The position numbers and the translations under genes were made by a program. A DNA stretch of 64,000 nucleotides. It comes from Bacteroidota bacterium. Its GTDB lineage: Bacteria; Bacteroidota; Bacteroidia; Flavobacteriales_D; Crocinitomicaceae. The notes under the pieces were generated by a model, which was not told where the DNA came from, ran no database searches, and worked only from the letters and a program-made list of their open reading frames with translations. The stretch is from the NCBI GenBank assembly GCA_016192075.1, contig JACPUU010000012.1, positions 186,001-250,000 on the forward strand, given 5' to 3'. Positions 8,840-17,960 of the stretch are shown piece by piece; the first letter of the stretch is position 1; every line of letters begins with the position of its first letter.

Positions 8840-10756
8840 CTACCTGATTTTGATAATCTTTTGCAGACTTACCAGGTTGCCGTTATCATCAAGTATTTCC
8901 ACAAAATAGATTCCGGCCGGCAGGTGTTCAAAAAGCGCAGAACCTGTTGCATGTGTCTCCTCGTTTACATCCATGTACTCCAGGTATTCTTTGCCCATGC
9001 TATCTTTGAACGTAAGGTGGTATGAGCCGTGGCACGACACCGGAAATTGAAAGGTGAGTTCACCGGATGACGGATTCGGGTAAACGGATATCACATCTGT
9101 CTTGCGGTTTGCTGATACAATGGCCGAATAACTTATCGTGCCGTCATAGTCAATCTGCTTTAAACGATAGTATGTCAGGTCAGCAGTATAATCCCGATCA
9201 ATGTATTCGTATTGCAATTCAGTACTTGAATTGCCTGATGCGTCTACCGTTCCGATGGTGTTAAAATGAATTCCGTCAGTTGAGCGCTCAACCGTAAAGA
9301 AATCATTTGCAATTTCAGACAAGGTAGTCCAGCGCAGGGTATTGGAGGCATATTCGGCAGTTACCGAAAAGGACAACAATTCAATGGGCAGAATGATGGA
9401 ACAATCTGTCAGGGCGGTATTACCTGATGCTGAATTCAGGTCAATCACCTGGGTTACATCTGCGTAATTGGTTACCAGCAATACGTAGACCTCACCTGCA
9501 ATTGCGCTGGGTACATTGGCCTGTTCTGTTGGTGACGTGGAATAACTGCAATCAAACGGGGCAGGGTATGAGTTGCAGTCAGCTTGTGCGGTTGCCAGAT
9601 CAGCATAAGGTCCCCAAAGTGCAAAATCAATGTCTGAACCAGCAGACATGTCAATCGAAATAACACCTCCTGCGGCAAGTTCAAGATAATACCAGGTTGG
9701 GTTGGGTGAGGTGAACAGGCAGCCGTAATCATTCCCCGGGTTGGCAATGTCTGCATCTGTTCCACCGGTTGAAGCAGTGAACGTAATAGGTGTATCTGAA
9801 CAAATAGGTTCCATACCACCGCAAGTCACGTTTCCGGGTGGCGGTGGCGGCGGTGTATTTTCGTAAACACACAAATCAAATGTTCCGTTGTTGTCGTTCC
9901 CGTATTCCCACATTCTGATCCAGATTGTGGCCCCGGGGGTCAGCGTATTATCAGCAATGAGTGACATTGCTCCGTTTAAGCTGCCATCATCATCGCATGA
10001 TATTTCGGTGAGTGCACCACAGGTTCCGGAGTAAATGGCCATACCCCCGTCAAGTATGACACCTGTATTGGAGTCAAACGTAAGCGCACCGGCTGCAGGA
10101 ACAGTAATCTGGAACCAGACATCACCACCTGCGTAGTTGGCACAGCTTGGATCTGCAACCCCGGTTGTTGAAGTGGCATTTTCGTTGGTGTATGTACTGA
10201 ACGAGCAAGAAGCGCCTACAGCAATAGTGGTTGCATTACAGGGGTCGTCATTGGCTGGTGCGCTTCCGCTGCTGCTGTTATCCTGTACGCAAATGGTAAA
10301 CGTTCCGTCGATGCCATCAAAGTCCCAAACCCGTATGAAATAGGTTTGTCCTGCGGTAAGTCCCGTGGCGGTAATCTGAGACATGGTGCCCGTCCCTCCA
10401 TCATCATTACACGTAATTTCTGTAAATGCGCCACAGCTGCCACTGTAAAGCGACATACCACTGTCAGTAATTGTTCCGGATCCCAGGTCAATAGTTACAT
10501 CTCCACCGGCCGGTGCGGTAAACATAAACCATACATCGGCAGCTCCCGGCGATGCGCAAGAGGGGGTACCACCATTGTTGGCATTGCTCTGATAGGTTTG
10601 CCCCGCCGTCGTTCCTGCCGAATACGTGCAGGTTGCACCCGGTGTAAGTACCGTTGCTGCCGGTGATCCTGAGGTACAAGGTGTATTGGTTCCCTGGGAA
10701 AATAAATTTGCAGCTAAAACCTGCGCAAAAATTATACTAATGTATTTTTTCATCAC
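8840..10756 (-). CDS. large secreted protein with repeated beta domains and T9SS type A tail
   Basis: The 638-residue protein starts with a signal peptide (ISIIFAQVLAANLFSQG). Two similar ~130-residue domains follow, each with DVWFMFTAPAGGDV or DVWFQITVPAAGAL and a LYSGSCGA/IYSGTCGA block ending in acidic CNDDG or CDDDG; these resemble prepeptidase C-terminal-type beta sandwiches. A proline-rich linker (TPPPPPPG) leads to a third domain (NDYGCLFTSPNPTWYYLE) that also opens the protein at 34094. Then comes an ILPIELLSFSV segment and a sorting tail (SVYPNPSSGELTFQF). Surface exposure through the type IX system is expected. It overlaps the upstream 108-residue gene by 4 bases (ATGA). Role unknown, perhaps adhesion. 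Confidence 0.85.
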   Translation of the reverse strand: MMKKYISIIFAQVLAANLFSQGTNTPCTSGSPAATVLTPGATCTYSAGTTAGQTYQSNANNGGTPSCASPGAADVWFMFTAPAGGDVTIDLGSGTITDSGMSLYSGSCGAFTEITCNDDGGTGTMSQITATGLTAGQTYFIRVWDFDGIDGTFTICVQDNSSSGSAPANDDPCNATTIAVGASCSFSTYTNENATSTTGVADPSCANYAGGDVWFQITVPAAGALTFDSNTGVILDGGMAIYSGTCGALTEISCDDDGSLNGAMSLIADNTLTPGATIWIRMWEYGNDNNGTFDLCVYENTPPPPPPGNVTCGGMEPICSDTPITFTASTGGTDADIANPGNDYGCLFTSPNPTWYYLELAAGGVISIDMSAGSDIDFALWGPYADLATAQADCNSYPAPFDCSYSTSPTEQANVPSAIAGEVYVLLVTNYADVTQVIDLNSASGNTALTDCSIILPIELLSFSVTAEYASNTLRWTTLSEIANDFFTVERSTDGIHFNTIGTVDASGNSSTELQYEYIDRDYTADLTYYRLKQIDYDGTISYSAIVSANRKTDVISVYPNPSSGELTFQFPVSCHGSYHLTFKDSMGKEYLEYMDVNEETHATGSALFEHLPAGIYFVEILDDNGNLVSLQKIIKIR

Positions 10757-11079
10757 AATTCCGTCCCACTGATTTTAAGGTAGTCAATAGCATATTTTGA
10801 AATGATGTACAACACGTCGTCAAGTGCAAACCCGGGGACATAATAAACAGTGAGGTAGTGGTTGGAGGGGTTAAAATAAACATCGGTCACTTTGCTTTCG
10901 TGACTTCTCAATTCATCCATCAGGTCATCTAATTGGGCCTCATCGTATTTGGGGAATTGTATGGTCAGGTAGTTATTTTTTGCCTGTACAATGCACGTTT
11001 CAATTTCAGATCCCACGGCAGCTGTATGAATAAGCAATACCGCCGGGATTAGCAATGAGGTTAATAATGGACGAAACAT
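10753..11079 (-). CDS. small exported hypothetical protein
   Basis: A 108-residue protein with an N-terminal signal peptide (LLTSLLIPAVLLIHTAAVGS). The mature part alternates strand and helix (NYLTIQFP, EAQLDDLMDEL, VTDVYFNPSNHYLTVYY, LDDVLYIISKYAIDYLKI), a beta-alpha-beta-beta-alpha-beta pattern like a ferredoxin-fold/HMA domain, but without the CxxC metal site. The stop overlaps the start of the big secreted protein by 4 bases, so the two are translationally coupled and probably work together. Function unknown. Confidence 0.65.
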   Translation of the reverse strand: MFRPLLTSLLIPAVLLIHTAAVGSEIETCIVQAKNNYLTIQFPKYDEAQLDDLMDELRSHESKVTDVYFNPSNHYLTVYYVPGFALDDVLYIISKYAIDYLKISGTEL

Positions 11080-11283
11080 TAATTATATTTTAACATTTTA
11101 TACCAGTAAAGTTAAAAAAAATCAATGAACGAAACTATTTTGGGCACGTGTTAAATGCGTAATTTTTTGAAAACAAAGCGGTAATGGCACACGACAACCA
11201 CTTAATCACCCTTGTTTAAAAGATTGAAGCAGAATTTAACATTATTCGCAAAAGCCCCCTTTCAGCGGAAAGATTGTTAACAA

Positions 11284-12345
11284 TTATTTGACACGGTTCA
11301 AGCCCATCGCTCTGAGCATCCAGTTTGGAAGGCGTTTTCCGGGTTTGCGTTTTTTCAGGTTGATATACCACCCCCATTTTTTCATCACCGGTACCTTGTG
11401 TGTTTCCACAAATTCAATCCAGTTTCCATCAGGGTCTTCAATGTATGAAAATCTGCCACCGGCTTCACCCATATCAAAGGTGCTTCCGCTGTCTACCGTA
11501 AAAGGGAAACCGGCTGCTTCACATTGTTGCTTTAATACGTCCATTCCCTGTACATCAAAACACAGGTGAATAAAGCCCCAGTCACCCCAGAATCTGTTTT
11601 CAAAAATTCTGCGCGGCGTGCGGTCTAATGCCTGAACGAGTTCAATTTTTGTTGGTCCCAATAATCTGGAGAAAGGCCCCATGCGTTCTTTTTTGTGACT
11701 GAGTAAAACACGTCTGAAACGTTGGGTTCCTGAAGGTAATCCGCTAAAGCAGCCAAATGTTCCGGTTTCATCGTATTCGATTATGTCGTAATCCAGAATA
11801 TCACGGTAGAGTTTTAACGAATTTTCGATATTGCTGACACCAATTAACGCACCGGCCACACCACCACATTTTGACGGATGCCCGGTATCTTTAAACCAGC
11901 CTGAGCCCTGTACTACATTGAAAATATTTCCGTTGGGGTCCTCGAGAAAATAATTGAATTCACCCGTTGGTGTTGTTCTGAGTTCTCCCAGAATTTTGAC
12001 ACCTTTTGATTTGTGATATTCAAAGCTGGCACGTACATCTCTTGATTTAATGCGGCATGCATAGGTTCCCAAATCACCCAGTTGAATTTCAAATTCAGGT
12101 TTGCAGGTTGGTCTGCTGGTAAACTGCCAGATTTCGAATCCGCCGCCGCTTTCCATACTCAGTGCCAGTGTTGCTGTACGGCTGTGTACAACTCCCCCGG
12201 TATAGCGGGTCATAAGCGGTGCTTCAGCAGCTTCTTCAAAAATACGGACATCGTTTCCAAACATCTCACGGTACCATTTCCAGATTGTTTGAACATCCGG
12301 TACACCAATTCCCATTTGCTGAATTCCAGAGATAATTTTTTCCAT
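11284..12345 (-). CDS. VOC-superfamily protein with two glyoxalase-like domains
   Basis: The 353-residue protein is two vicinal-oxygen-chelate units. The first (residues ~5-145) contains MGIGVPDVQTIWKWYREMFG and ends YFLEDPNGNIFNVVQG. The second (~165-320) contains GVSNIENSLKLYRDILDYD and ends FSYIEDPDGNWIEFVETH. The acidic ends EDPNGN and EDPDGN mark the usual metal-ligand Glu positions. Such double-VOC proteins include ring-cleaving dioxygenases and glyoxalases, but the substrate cannot be inferred. A TATCTTTG box lies upstream. The gene stands alone, next to a purine-rich repeat tract. Confidence 0.8.
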   Translation of the reverse strand: MEKIISGIQQMGIGVPDVQTIWKWYREMFGNDVRIFEEAAEAPLMTRYTGGVVHSRTATLALSMESGGGFEIWQFTSRPTCKPEFEIQLGDLGTYACRIKSRDVRASFEYHKSKGVKILGELRTTPTGEFNYFLEDPNGNIFNVVQGSGWFKDTGHPSKCGGVAGALIGVSNIENSLKLYRDILDYDIIEYDETGTFGCFSGLPSGTQRFRRVLLSHKKERMGPFSRLLGPTKIELVQALDRTPRRIFENRFWGDWGFIHLCFDVQGMDVLKQQCEAAGFPFTVDSGSTFDMGEAGGRFSYIEDPDGNWIEFVETHKVPVMKKWGWYINLKKRKPGKRLPNWMLRAMGLNRVK

Positions 12346-12368
12346 GCAGTAGATTTCTTTTTTTTTGA

Positions 12369-12376
12369 CAAAGATA
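12369..12376 (-). promoter_or_regulatory. -7 box for the VOC protein gene
   Basis: Minus-strand TATCTTTG is a full match to TAnnTTTG, 23 bases upstream of the ATG at 12345. No -33 TTG at the right distance was seen. Confidence 0.45.
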
Positions 12377-12395
12377 AATGTTTTAGGGAAGAGAT

Positions 12396-12527
12396 TAAGG
12401 AGTAAGAATTTAAGGCGTAAGGGAGTAAGAAGTAAGGGGGTAAGATATTAAGGAGTAAGAAGTAAGGGAGCGAAAAATTAAGGAGTAAGAAGTTAAGGGA
12501 TAAGATATTAAGGAGTAAGAAATAAGG
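12396..12527. repeat. purine-rich tandem repeat, unit ATTAAGGAGTAAGAA
   Basis: The 15-mer ATTAAGGAGTAAGAA occurs exactly four times, starting at 12396, 12447, 12477 and 12507 (spacings 51, 30 and 30). Degenerate GTAAGAAGTAAGGG copies fill the gaps. The + strand is almost free of C. The repeat keeps a minus frame open (ORF track 12210-12596), which is judged an artefact. It lies in the 271-base gap between the VOC gene and the 20-residue repeat gene. Confidence 0.8.
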
Positions 12528-12603
12528 ACTGTCTCTTCTCTCATCCCTCATGGCTCTTCCCTCATTCCTTATCCCTTCCAGCTCATTGTGGTTCAATTTT
12601 TGT

Positions 12604-12611
12604 TACTTTTG
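12604..12611 (+). promoter_or_regulatory. -7 box very close to the start of the 20-residue repeat gene
   Basis: TACTTTTG is a full TAnnTTTG match and ends only 5 bases before the ATG at 12617, which would make a leaderless or near-leaderless mRNA. No good -33 element was seen, so chance is possible. Confidence 0.35.
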
Positions 12612-12616
12612 GTTTT

Positions 12617-13087
12617 ATGAAAACGCTAATTGTCTGCCTTTTGTTATTACCTGCTGTTACCTGTATTTCGCAGGTTAAGCTATACCGGGGAGATTCTACC
12701 TTTGATTCAGATATTGCCTATACCATTGAGAATGGTTTTGTTTATCACGGTAATTCCACATTTAGCCGGAAAGTATTGTTTACCGTTTCAGACAACAAGG
12801 TTTACCTGGGGCAATCTACGTCATCATTTGATTGTCTTTATTCGTTTACAGATAAAAGTGTCTACCGCGGAGAGTCTCACTTTATTTCAGACCTCATTTA
12901 TACCATTGAAGACGGAAAAGTGTACCGCGGTAATTCTACCTTCTCAACCAACTGCGTATTAACGCTCGATGACACCCGCTTGTACATGGGTGATTCTACC
13001 TTTTCGTCAGACCTGATTATGACTATTTCTGGTACTGACACTGTGCTCTCACTGGCATTGCTTGCCTGTATTGCAGGACCTTATTAA
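12617..13087 (+). CDS. secreted protein of six 20-residue repeats
   Basis: The 156-residue product has a signal peptide (VCLLLLPAVTCISQ) and then six copies of a 20-residue unit of the form (V/L)Y-x-G-(D/N/E/Q)-S-x-F-S-x-x-(V/L)-x-x-T-(I/V)-x-(D/N)-x-(K/R). Examples are VYRGNSTF, VYHGNSTF and LYMGDSTF. A hydrophobic segment (SLALLACIAGPY) ends the protein. The fixed period, with alternating strand and turn residues, suggests a beta-solenoid or beta-roll. It is the first gene of a four-gene operon with envelope proteins (gap of 14 bases to the next). The family is not recognised; the C-terminal hydrophobic end may anchor it or help assembly. Confidence 0.75.
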   Translation: MKTLIVCLLLLPAVTCISQVKLYRGDSTFDSDIAYTIENGFVYHGNSTFSRKVLFTVSDNKVYLGQSTSSFDCLYSFTDKSVYRGESHFISDLIYTIEDGKVYRGNSTFSTNCVLTLDDTRLYMGDSTFSSDLIMTISGTDTVLSLALLACIAGPY

Positions 13088-13101
13088 ACTGGTAAAGTGA
13101 C

Positions 13102-15066
13102 ATGAAAGCGGTTTACCTGATTCGGAGTTTAGCGGTTTTTTTTCTTCTTGTTCCGTTTACGTCACATGCGCAGGTAATGATTGCAGAACCTGCAAAAGAG
13201 TTAGGTGAAATTTATGAAAACGGCGGAAAAATTACCACCACGTTTACGTTACGGAATCCTTATCCTGTTGACACCATTCACATTCTGAATATTGAAACAT
13301 CCTGCGGCTGTACAGCTATTTTAACCCAGGATACACTGATCAGACCCAATTCAACTCTTGAGCTGGAAGTAAGTTATGATCCCTCAGGCCGACTGGGACT
13401 TTTTGTTAAAAGTATTGCTGTTGAAACCCGCACCGGCAAATCTGATTTCAGCACGCTGTATCTCAAAATTTCAGGCAATGTCATTTCTGAAACGGCTCTT
13501 GTAAAACCGGAACTCACCCAGTTGCTTGATTACAAAGTAGCCCCCATTTACTTTTATCCCATAACGGCTTTTGACACATCTTACCTTGATTTCAGTTATA
13601 TTATTTCATTTGTGAACGACCTTACCTATGAGATCGATTTCTATCAGTTTACCACCATTGGATTTGAAATTGGTGTCAGCAGTCAGAAAGAGATTGAAAC
13701 ACTTGAATACCTGTTGAATTATTCGCGCGCCAAATTATTACGTGAATTCAAACGCAGGGGCTTTTTTGTGTCAACCGTGTTTTTTGATGAACCTGTTTTT
13801 AAAATAGAAGAGATACCGGTTTGGGCGGCAGCGCGCATCAAAGTTTACTCCTCTAATTTTAATACCGAATTTGAGGAAGAAAGTGTGGTACGTATTTCAG
13901 GCAGTGATTTTGTGGAGAATATTGACATGGCGCTCGATCACCAGCGGTTTAATATGCCAGATTATGAAACACTGCTGAATGAAGTGAATTTTGAAATGCT
14001 GGAGGGAAAACTCTTTATGAACAGCAGGCTTGAACTGCGCGGTGTCATTCTCACCCCCGCAAATGTTTCAGACGACGAACGGCAGAAACTAAAAAACAAA
14101 CTATCAAAACTGCTGTTTAAAAGACTCAAAAAATTAACCGGCATAACGAAAGAAAATGTTTCCATTGCGTTTGATTCGTTAGGCGTGCATCCTGAAAATA
14201 AATACCGGTTTATGTTGTGGGACAAAGATGATGAACAGGATCAGCAGAAATATCGTTTTGAGGTAAAAGAAGATGTGATAACGCCGCCGCTTTTACCAAC
14301 CTTTAAACAATCCATGCTTACCCGAACCACGCTGGATACAACCAGCCAGGACTTCAAACATTTCTGGAAAAACCTGGTACTGAATTACCAGGCAGGACAC
14401 GCTATTAACATCGTTATTGAATCTTCCGTTTCTCAGATTCCACGCAACGCCGGAGATGACAACCTGGTTATTGCCCGCAAAAGAGCGACTGAAATCAGTG
14501 AAACACTTTCACAGCTGTTCAAAAATGAAACAAACGGAGGGGAGCTCAATTTTATTCTGAAACCGGTTGTGCAAGGTCCCGGGTATACACCGCAATTAAA
14601 AAAGCTGGTAGATTATGCGCAGTATGAATACATTAATCTGATTCCAACCACCCATGCCAATGGTAATGACAAAGACCTTAACCCACAGCCATACCAGGTG
14701 AATTTTGATTACTATTTCAATGGGGTAGATACGGCGTCGTGGCTGTTTGACAAGTTTGCAACCTATCTGGCAGCGGCGGTAGAGCAGGATGGTTACGTAG
14801 AGCTGCGCATCGAGTCCAGCATTTCAAAGGTACCGGTAGAACATGATTTGCCAAATGAATACCTGGTTTACAGCCGTGCATACGAAAGTGAGAAACGTTT
14901 GCGGCTTTACCTGCGCAGAAAATTAATTGATGACAACCGGATTTTGTTTACAGAACAACGTTACCTTGTACAGGGACCTGAATATGACGGAACCATCCCA
15001 ATACTCCAGTTCCGTAAATTTCAATATGTAAAAATTGTCCCACAAAAATTTTTAACGCAGGAATAA
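13102..15066 (+). CDS. DUF1573 protein with OmpA-like repeats
   Basis: Exported 654-residue protein. After a signal peptide comes a DUF1573 beta-sandwich (residues ~25-125) with the family cysteines in TSCGCTAIL. The rest looks like diverged OmpA-type peptidoglycan-binding units. The clearest lie at ~415-510 (IARKRATEISETLSQLF, then VVQGPGYTP) and ~525-650 (SRAYESEKRLRLYLRRKL, then YLVQGPEYDG). An earlier, weaker copy is near 145-250. The shared QGP-x-Y motif supports duplication. It lies 14 bases after the 20-residue repeat gene and 3 bases before the DUF6702 gene, so it is cotranscribed. A scaffold between outer membrane and peptidoglycan is plausible but is inference. Confidence 0.75.
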   Translation: MKAVYLIRSLAVFFLLVPFTSHAQVMIAEPAKELGEIYENGGKITTTFTLRNPYPVDTIHILNIETSCGCTAILTQDTLIRPNSTLELEVSYDPSGRLGLFVKSIAVETRTGKSDFSTLYLKISGNVISETALVKPELTQLLDYKVAPIYFYPITAFDTSYLDFSYIISFVNDLTYEIDFYQFTTIGFEIGVSSQKEIETLEYLLNYSRAKLLREFKRRGFFVSTVFFDEPVFKIEEIPVWAAARIKVYSSNFNTEFEEESVVRISGSDFVENIDMALDHQRFNMPDYETLLNEVNFEMLEGKLFMNSRLELRGVILTPANVSDDERQKLKNKLSKLLFKRLKKLTGITKENVSIAFDSLGVHPENKYRFMLWDKDDEQDQQKYRFEVKEDVITPPLLPTFKQSMLTRTTLDTTSQDFKHFWKNLVLNYQAGHAINIVIESSVSQIPRNAGDDNLVIARKRATEISETLSQLFKNETNGGELNFILKPVVQGPGYTPQLKKLVDYAQYEYINLIPTTHANGNDKDLNPQPYQVNFDYYFNGVDTASWLFDKFATYLAAAVEQDGYVELRIESSISKVPVEHDLPNEYLVYSRAYESEKRLRLYLRRKLIDDNRILFTEQRYLVQGPEYDGTIPILQFRKFQYVKIVPQKFLTQE

Positions 15067-15069
15067 ATT

Positions 15070-15573
15070 ATGAAATCACGTATTATTTTGATCACCTTTC
15101 TGGTGTTTGCCACCGGCCGTATGTTTGCCCACAGTTATTTTGTATCTACCGCCAATATGGAGTATGACGCAGTTACCAAATCCATGGAAGTTTCACTGAA
15201 AATGACGGCGCATGATTTTGAACACATTCTTGAAAATAAGTTTGTGCAGCGCATTCATATAGAAAATGTGGCTGACACATCTGAGATAGGCTTATTTATA
15301 CAGGCTTACCTGAAAGAACATTTTGTAATTACGTCCGGCGGAGAGCAGCCTTTATTTGGATACGTTGGCAAAGAAGTAACGCTTCGGGATGAGCTTTTTT
15401 TCTACATTACCTTCAGTGGAATAAAAGATCCTGAAACCATTCAAATAAAAAACACACTGCTCTTCACAGAATTTCCCCAACAGCAGAATATTGTGCATTA
15501 TAAGTGGGGAGAACGGGCCAAAAGCGTAACTTTAGTCGCCGCTAAACCCGAGGCCGAACTCAAATTAGACTAA
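15070..15573 (+). CDS. DUF6702 family exported protein
   Basis: Small 167-residue exported protein with a signal peptide ending near AHSYFVS. The start of the mature part, HSYFVSTANMEYDAVTKSM followed by EVSLKMTAHDFEHIL, is typical of the DUF6702 family, which is widespread in Bacteroidota and of unknown function. It often sits directly upstream of an M1-type peptidase, as here (4 bases to the next gene). A carrier or chaperone role for the peptidase is possible but untested. Confidence 0.8.
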   Translation: MKSRIILITFLVFATGRMFAHSYFVSTANMEYDAVTKSMEVSLKMTAHDFEHILENKFVQRIHIENVADTSEIGLFIQAYLKEHFVITSGGEQPLFGYVGKEVTLRDELFFYITFSGIKDPETIQIKNTLLFTEFPQQQNIVHYKWGERAKSVTLVAAKPEAELKLD

Positions 15574-15577
15574 CCCC

Positions 15578-17845
15578 ATGAAACGAATAAAGCTCCAGCT
15601 TTTGCTCATTCTGTTGCCTGTAATACCCTATGCACAGGCCGATAAATTTGCCCAGTTGTACGATGAATTTGCTACCCCCAACGGGTACAGGAATGCTTCC
15701 GGCGCACCGGGACCAGACTATTACCAGCAGCAGGCCAATTACGTTATTCAGGTAACGTTGAACGATGAAAAACAGCAGATTCAGGGTAAAGAAACGGTTA
15801 CCTATATCAACAACTCACCGGATCCGCTTGCCTATTTATGGTTGCAGCTTGATCAGAATATTCAGAAACCCGACTCAGACAATAACCTGACCGAGACCGG
15901 TGATATTGAATCACTGGCGAGTCCCTGGGCACTGAACGGAAGGCTTAAATCAATGGAGTTTGATGGCGGTTATAAAGACCTGGAAGTGACAGATGCCGAA
16001 GGTAACAAATTGCCTTTTACCGTTGTTGGAACCATGATGCGCATTGACCTGGACAAGCCGCTTTTGAACGGCAGCAGTTTTTCGTTCAACGTAAAATGGT
16101 GGTTTAACATCAATAACCGCATGGAACTGGGAGGCCGTTCAGGCTATGAATATTTTAAAGAAGAAGACAATTACCTCTATACCATTGCCCAGTTTTTTCC
16201 GCGCATGTGTGTATACAATGATGTTGAAGGCTGGCAGAACAAACAGTTTTTAGGTGCCGGTGAATTTACACTGCCGTTTGGAAATTACGATGTTCAGATC
16301 ACGGTACCCGAAGATCATATTGTTGCAGCAACGGGTGAATTGCAGAATGCTACCAAAATATTAACCAAAGAGCAGCAGGAACGCTGGAAAAAAGCACTCA
16401 CATCCGATGAGCCTGTTTTTATTGTAACACCCGAAGAGGCCATTGCCAATGAAAAAGACAAATCCAAAGCAACCAAAACCTGGCATTTTAAGGCAACCAA
16501 CGTGCGCGATTTTGCTTTTGCCTCATCCCGCAAATTTATGTGGGATGCACAGGTGGTAAAACAAGAGAGTAAAAATGTAATGGCCATGTCGTATTACCCG
16601 AAAGAAGGTAATCCGCTGTGGGAAAAATATTCAACCCGTGTAGTTGCCCAAACACTGAAAACCTATTCTAAATATACCTTCGATTACCCGTATCCGGTAG
16701 CCATTTCTGTTCATGCCGCTTCCATTGGTATGGAATACCCGATGATTTGTTTTAACGGCGGCAGACCTGATGAAGATGGAACGTATAATGAACGGACCAA
16801 ATATGGAATGATGTCTGTTATCATTCACGAAGTAGGTCACAACTATTTTCCCATGATTATCAATTCCGATGAGCGTCAGTGGACCTGGATGGATGAAGGG
16901 TTGAATACCTTTCTGCAATATCTGACTGAACAGGAATGGCAGCGCGATTATCCATCACGCCGCGGGCCGGCGCACCTGATTGTAGATTATATGAATGGCA
17001 GCAATACCAACCAGGTTCCTATCATGACCAATTCAGAACAGCTGGTCCAGTTTGGAAATAACGCATACGGTAAACCAGCAACAGCACTTAACATTCTGCG
17101 TGAAACCATTCTGGGGCGTGAGCTTTTTGATTTTGCATTTAAGACGTATGCCAACCGCTGGATGTTTAAACACCCAACGCCTGAAGATTTTTTCAGAACC
17201 ATGGAAGATGCCAGTGGTGTTGACCTTGACTGGTTCTGGAGAGGGTGGTTTTATACAACAGATTATGTCGATATTTCAATCAACAGTGTTAAATGGTATC
17301 AGTTGAATACACATAATCCTGAAATAGAAAATCAATTTGCTGAAACGCAATACAACCAAAGTGATAAAAACATTTCTGAAATCCGTAACAAAGAAGATAT
17401 CAAACAAACGGAAAATGAAAAAAATCCGTCGCTGAATGATCAGTACAATACAGCTGATCCGTTTGCCGTAACAGAAGAAGATAAACAGAACTATGAAAAA
17501 TTTTTGGGTGAACTTTCTGACGATGACAAAAAAATGCTGAGTGCTGGGTATCATTTTTACCAGGTAGATTTTGAAAATAAGGGAGGCCTGGTGATGCCGC
17601 TTATTGTAAAGTTTACATTCAAGGATGGAACAACTGAAATGATGCGGATTCCGGCTGAGGTATGGCGCTACAACAATGTGGCTATATCAAAAGTATTCAT
17701 CTTCAAAAAAGAAGTGGCAACCGTTGAACTGGATCCTTTGCTGGAGACTGCAGATTGTGACGTGGAAAATAATAACTGGCCGCGCAAATCAGTTCCTTCA
17801 CGTTTTGATGCCTTTAAAGAAAAAGGCTGGGACGGTAAGTGGTAA
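15578..17845 (+). CDS. M1 family metallopeptidase
   Basis: Exported zinc aminopeptidase-like protein of 755 residues. A signal peptide is followed by an N-terminal beta domain, the substrate-anchoring segment GMEYPMICFNGG near residue 386, and the zinc site HEVGHN near 416 with the third ligand Glu exactly 18 residues later (WMDEGLN). These are all M1 hallmarks. The C-terminal ~200 residues contain an acidic, Asn/Lys-rich low-complexity insert (residues ~585-630) of unknown role. It is the last gene of the four-gene operon. Probable role: periplasmic peptide trimming. Confidence 0.92.
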   Translation: MKRIKLQLLLILLPVIPYAQADKFAQLYDEFATPNGYRNASGAPGPDYYQQQANYVIQVTLNDEKQQIQGKETVTYINNSPDPLAYLWLQLDQNIQKPDSDNNLTETGDIESLASPWALNGRLKSMEFDGGYKDLEVTDAEGNKLPFTVVGTMMRIDLDKPLLNGSSFSFNVKWWFNINNRMELGGRSGYEYFKEEDNYLYTIAQFFPRMCVYNDVEGWQNKQFLGAGEFTLPFGNYDVQITVPEDHIVAATGELQNATKILTKEQQERWKKALTSDEPVFIVTPEEAIANEKDKSKATKTWHFKATNVRDFAFASSRKFMWDAQVVKQESKNVMAMSYYPKEGNPLWEKYSTRVVAQTLKTYSKYTFDYPYPVAISVHAASIGMEYPMICFNGGRPDEDGTYNERTKYGMMSVIIHEVGHNYFPMIINSDERQWTWMDEGLNTFLQYLTEQEWQRDYPSRRGPAHLIVDYMNGSNTNQVPIMTNSEQLVQFGNNAYGKPATALNILRETILGRELFDFAFKTYANRWMFKHPTPEDFFRTMEDASGVDLDWFWRGWFYTTDYVDISINSVKWYQLNTHNPEIENQFAETQYNQSDKNISEIRNKEDIKQTENEKNPSLNDQYNTADPFAVTEEDKQNYEKFLGELSDDDKKMLSAGYHFYQVDFENKGGLVMPLIVKFTFKDGTTEMMRIPAEVWRYNNVAISKVFIFKKEVATVELDPLLETADCDVENNNWPRKSVPSRFDAFKEKGWDGKW

Positions 17846-17923
17846 CACACCCCTGATTTAGAAAAGGTTGTATTGGTGAACCTGCCAAAAAACAACTGTT
17901 TAGGTTCGTTCACAGAAGGTTTG

Positions 17924-17931
17924 TACATTTG
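17924..17931 (+). promoter_or_regulatory. -7 box for the propeller/SpoIIE gene
   Basis: TACATTTG fully matches TAnnTTTG, 29 bases before the ATG at 17961. A matching -33 TTG was not found. Confidence 0.45.
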
Positions 17932-17960
17932 AAAGAATCAAACCGGTTTCACCTGTTTCT

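Noticed and set aside
11140-11283. Terminator-like GAAAG/CTTTC hairpin and GTTAACAAT palindrome after the VOC gene
   Set aside because: Stems are only 5-9 bases with no proper T run after them.
12210-12596. Minus-strand ORF rich in Leu and Ser (LLLNILSLNFLLLNF)
   Set aside because: It is a translation of the purine-rich tandem repeat and overlaps the 5' end of the VOC gene in another frame.
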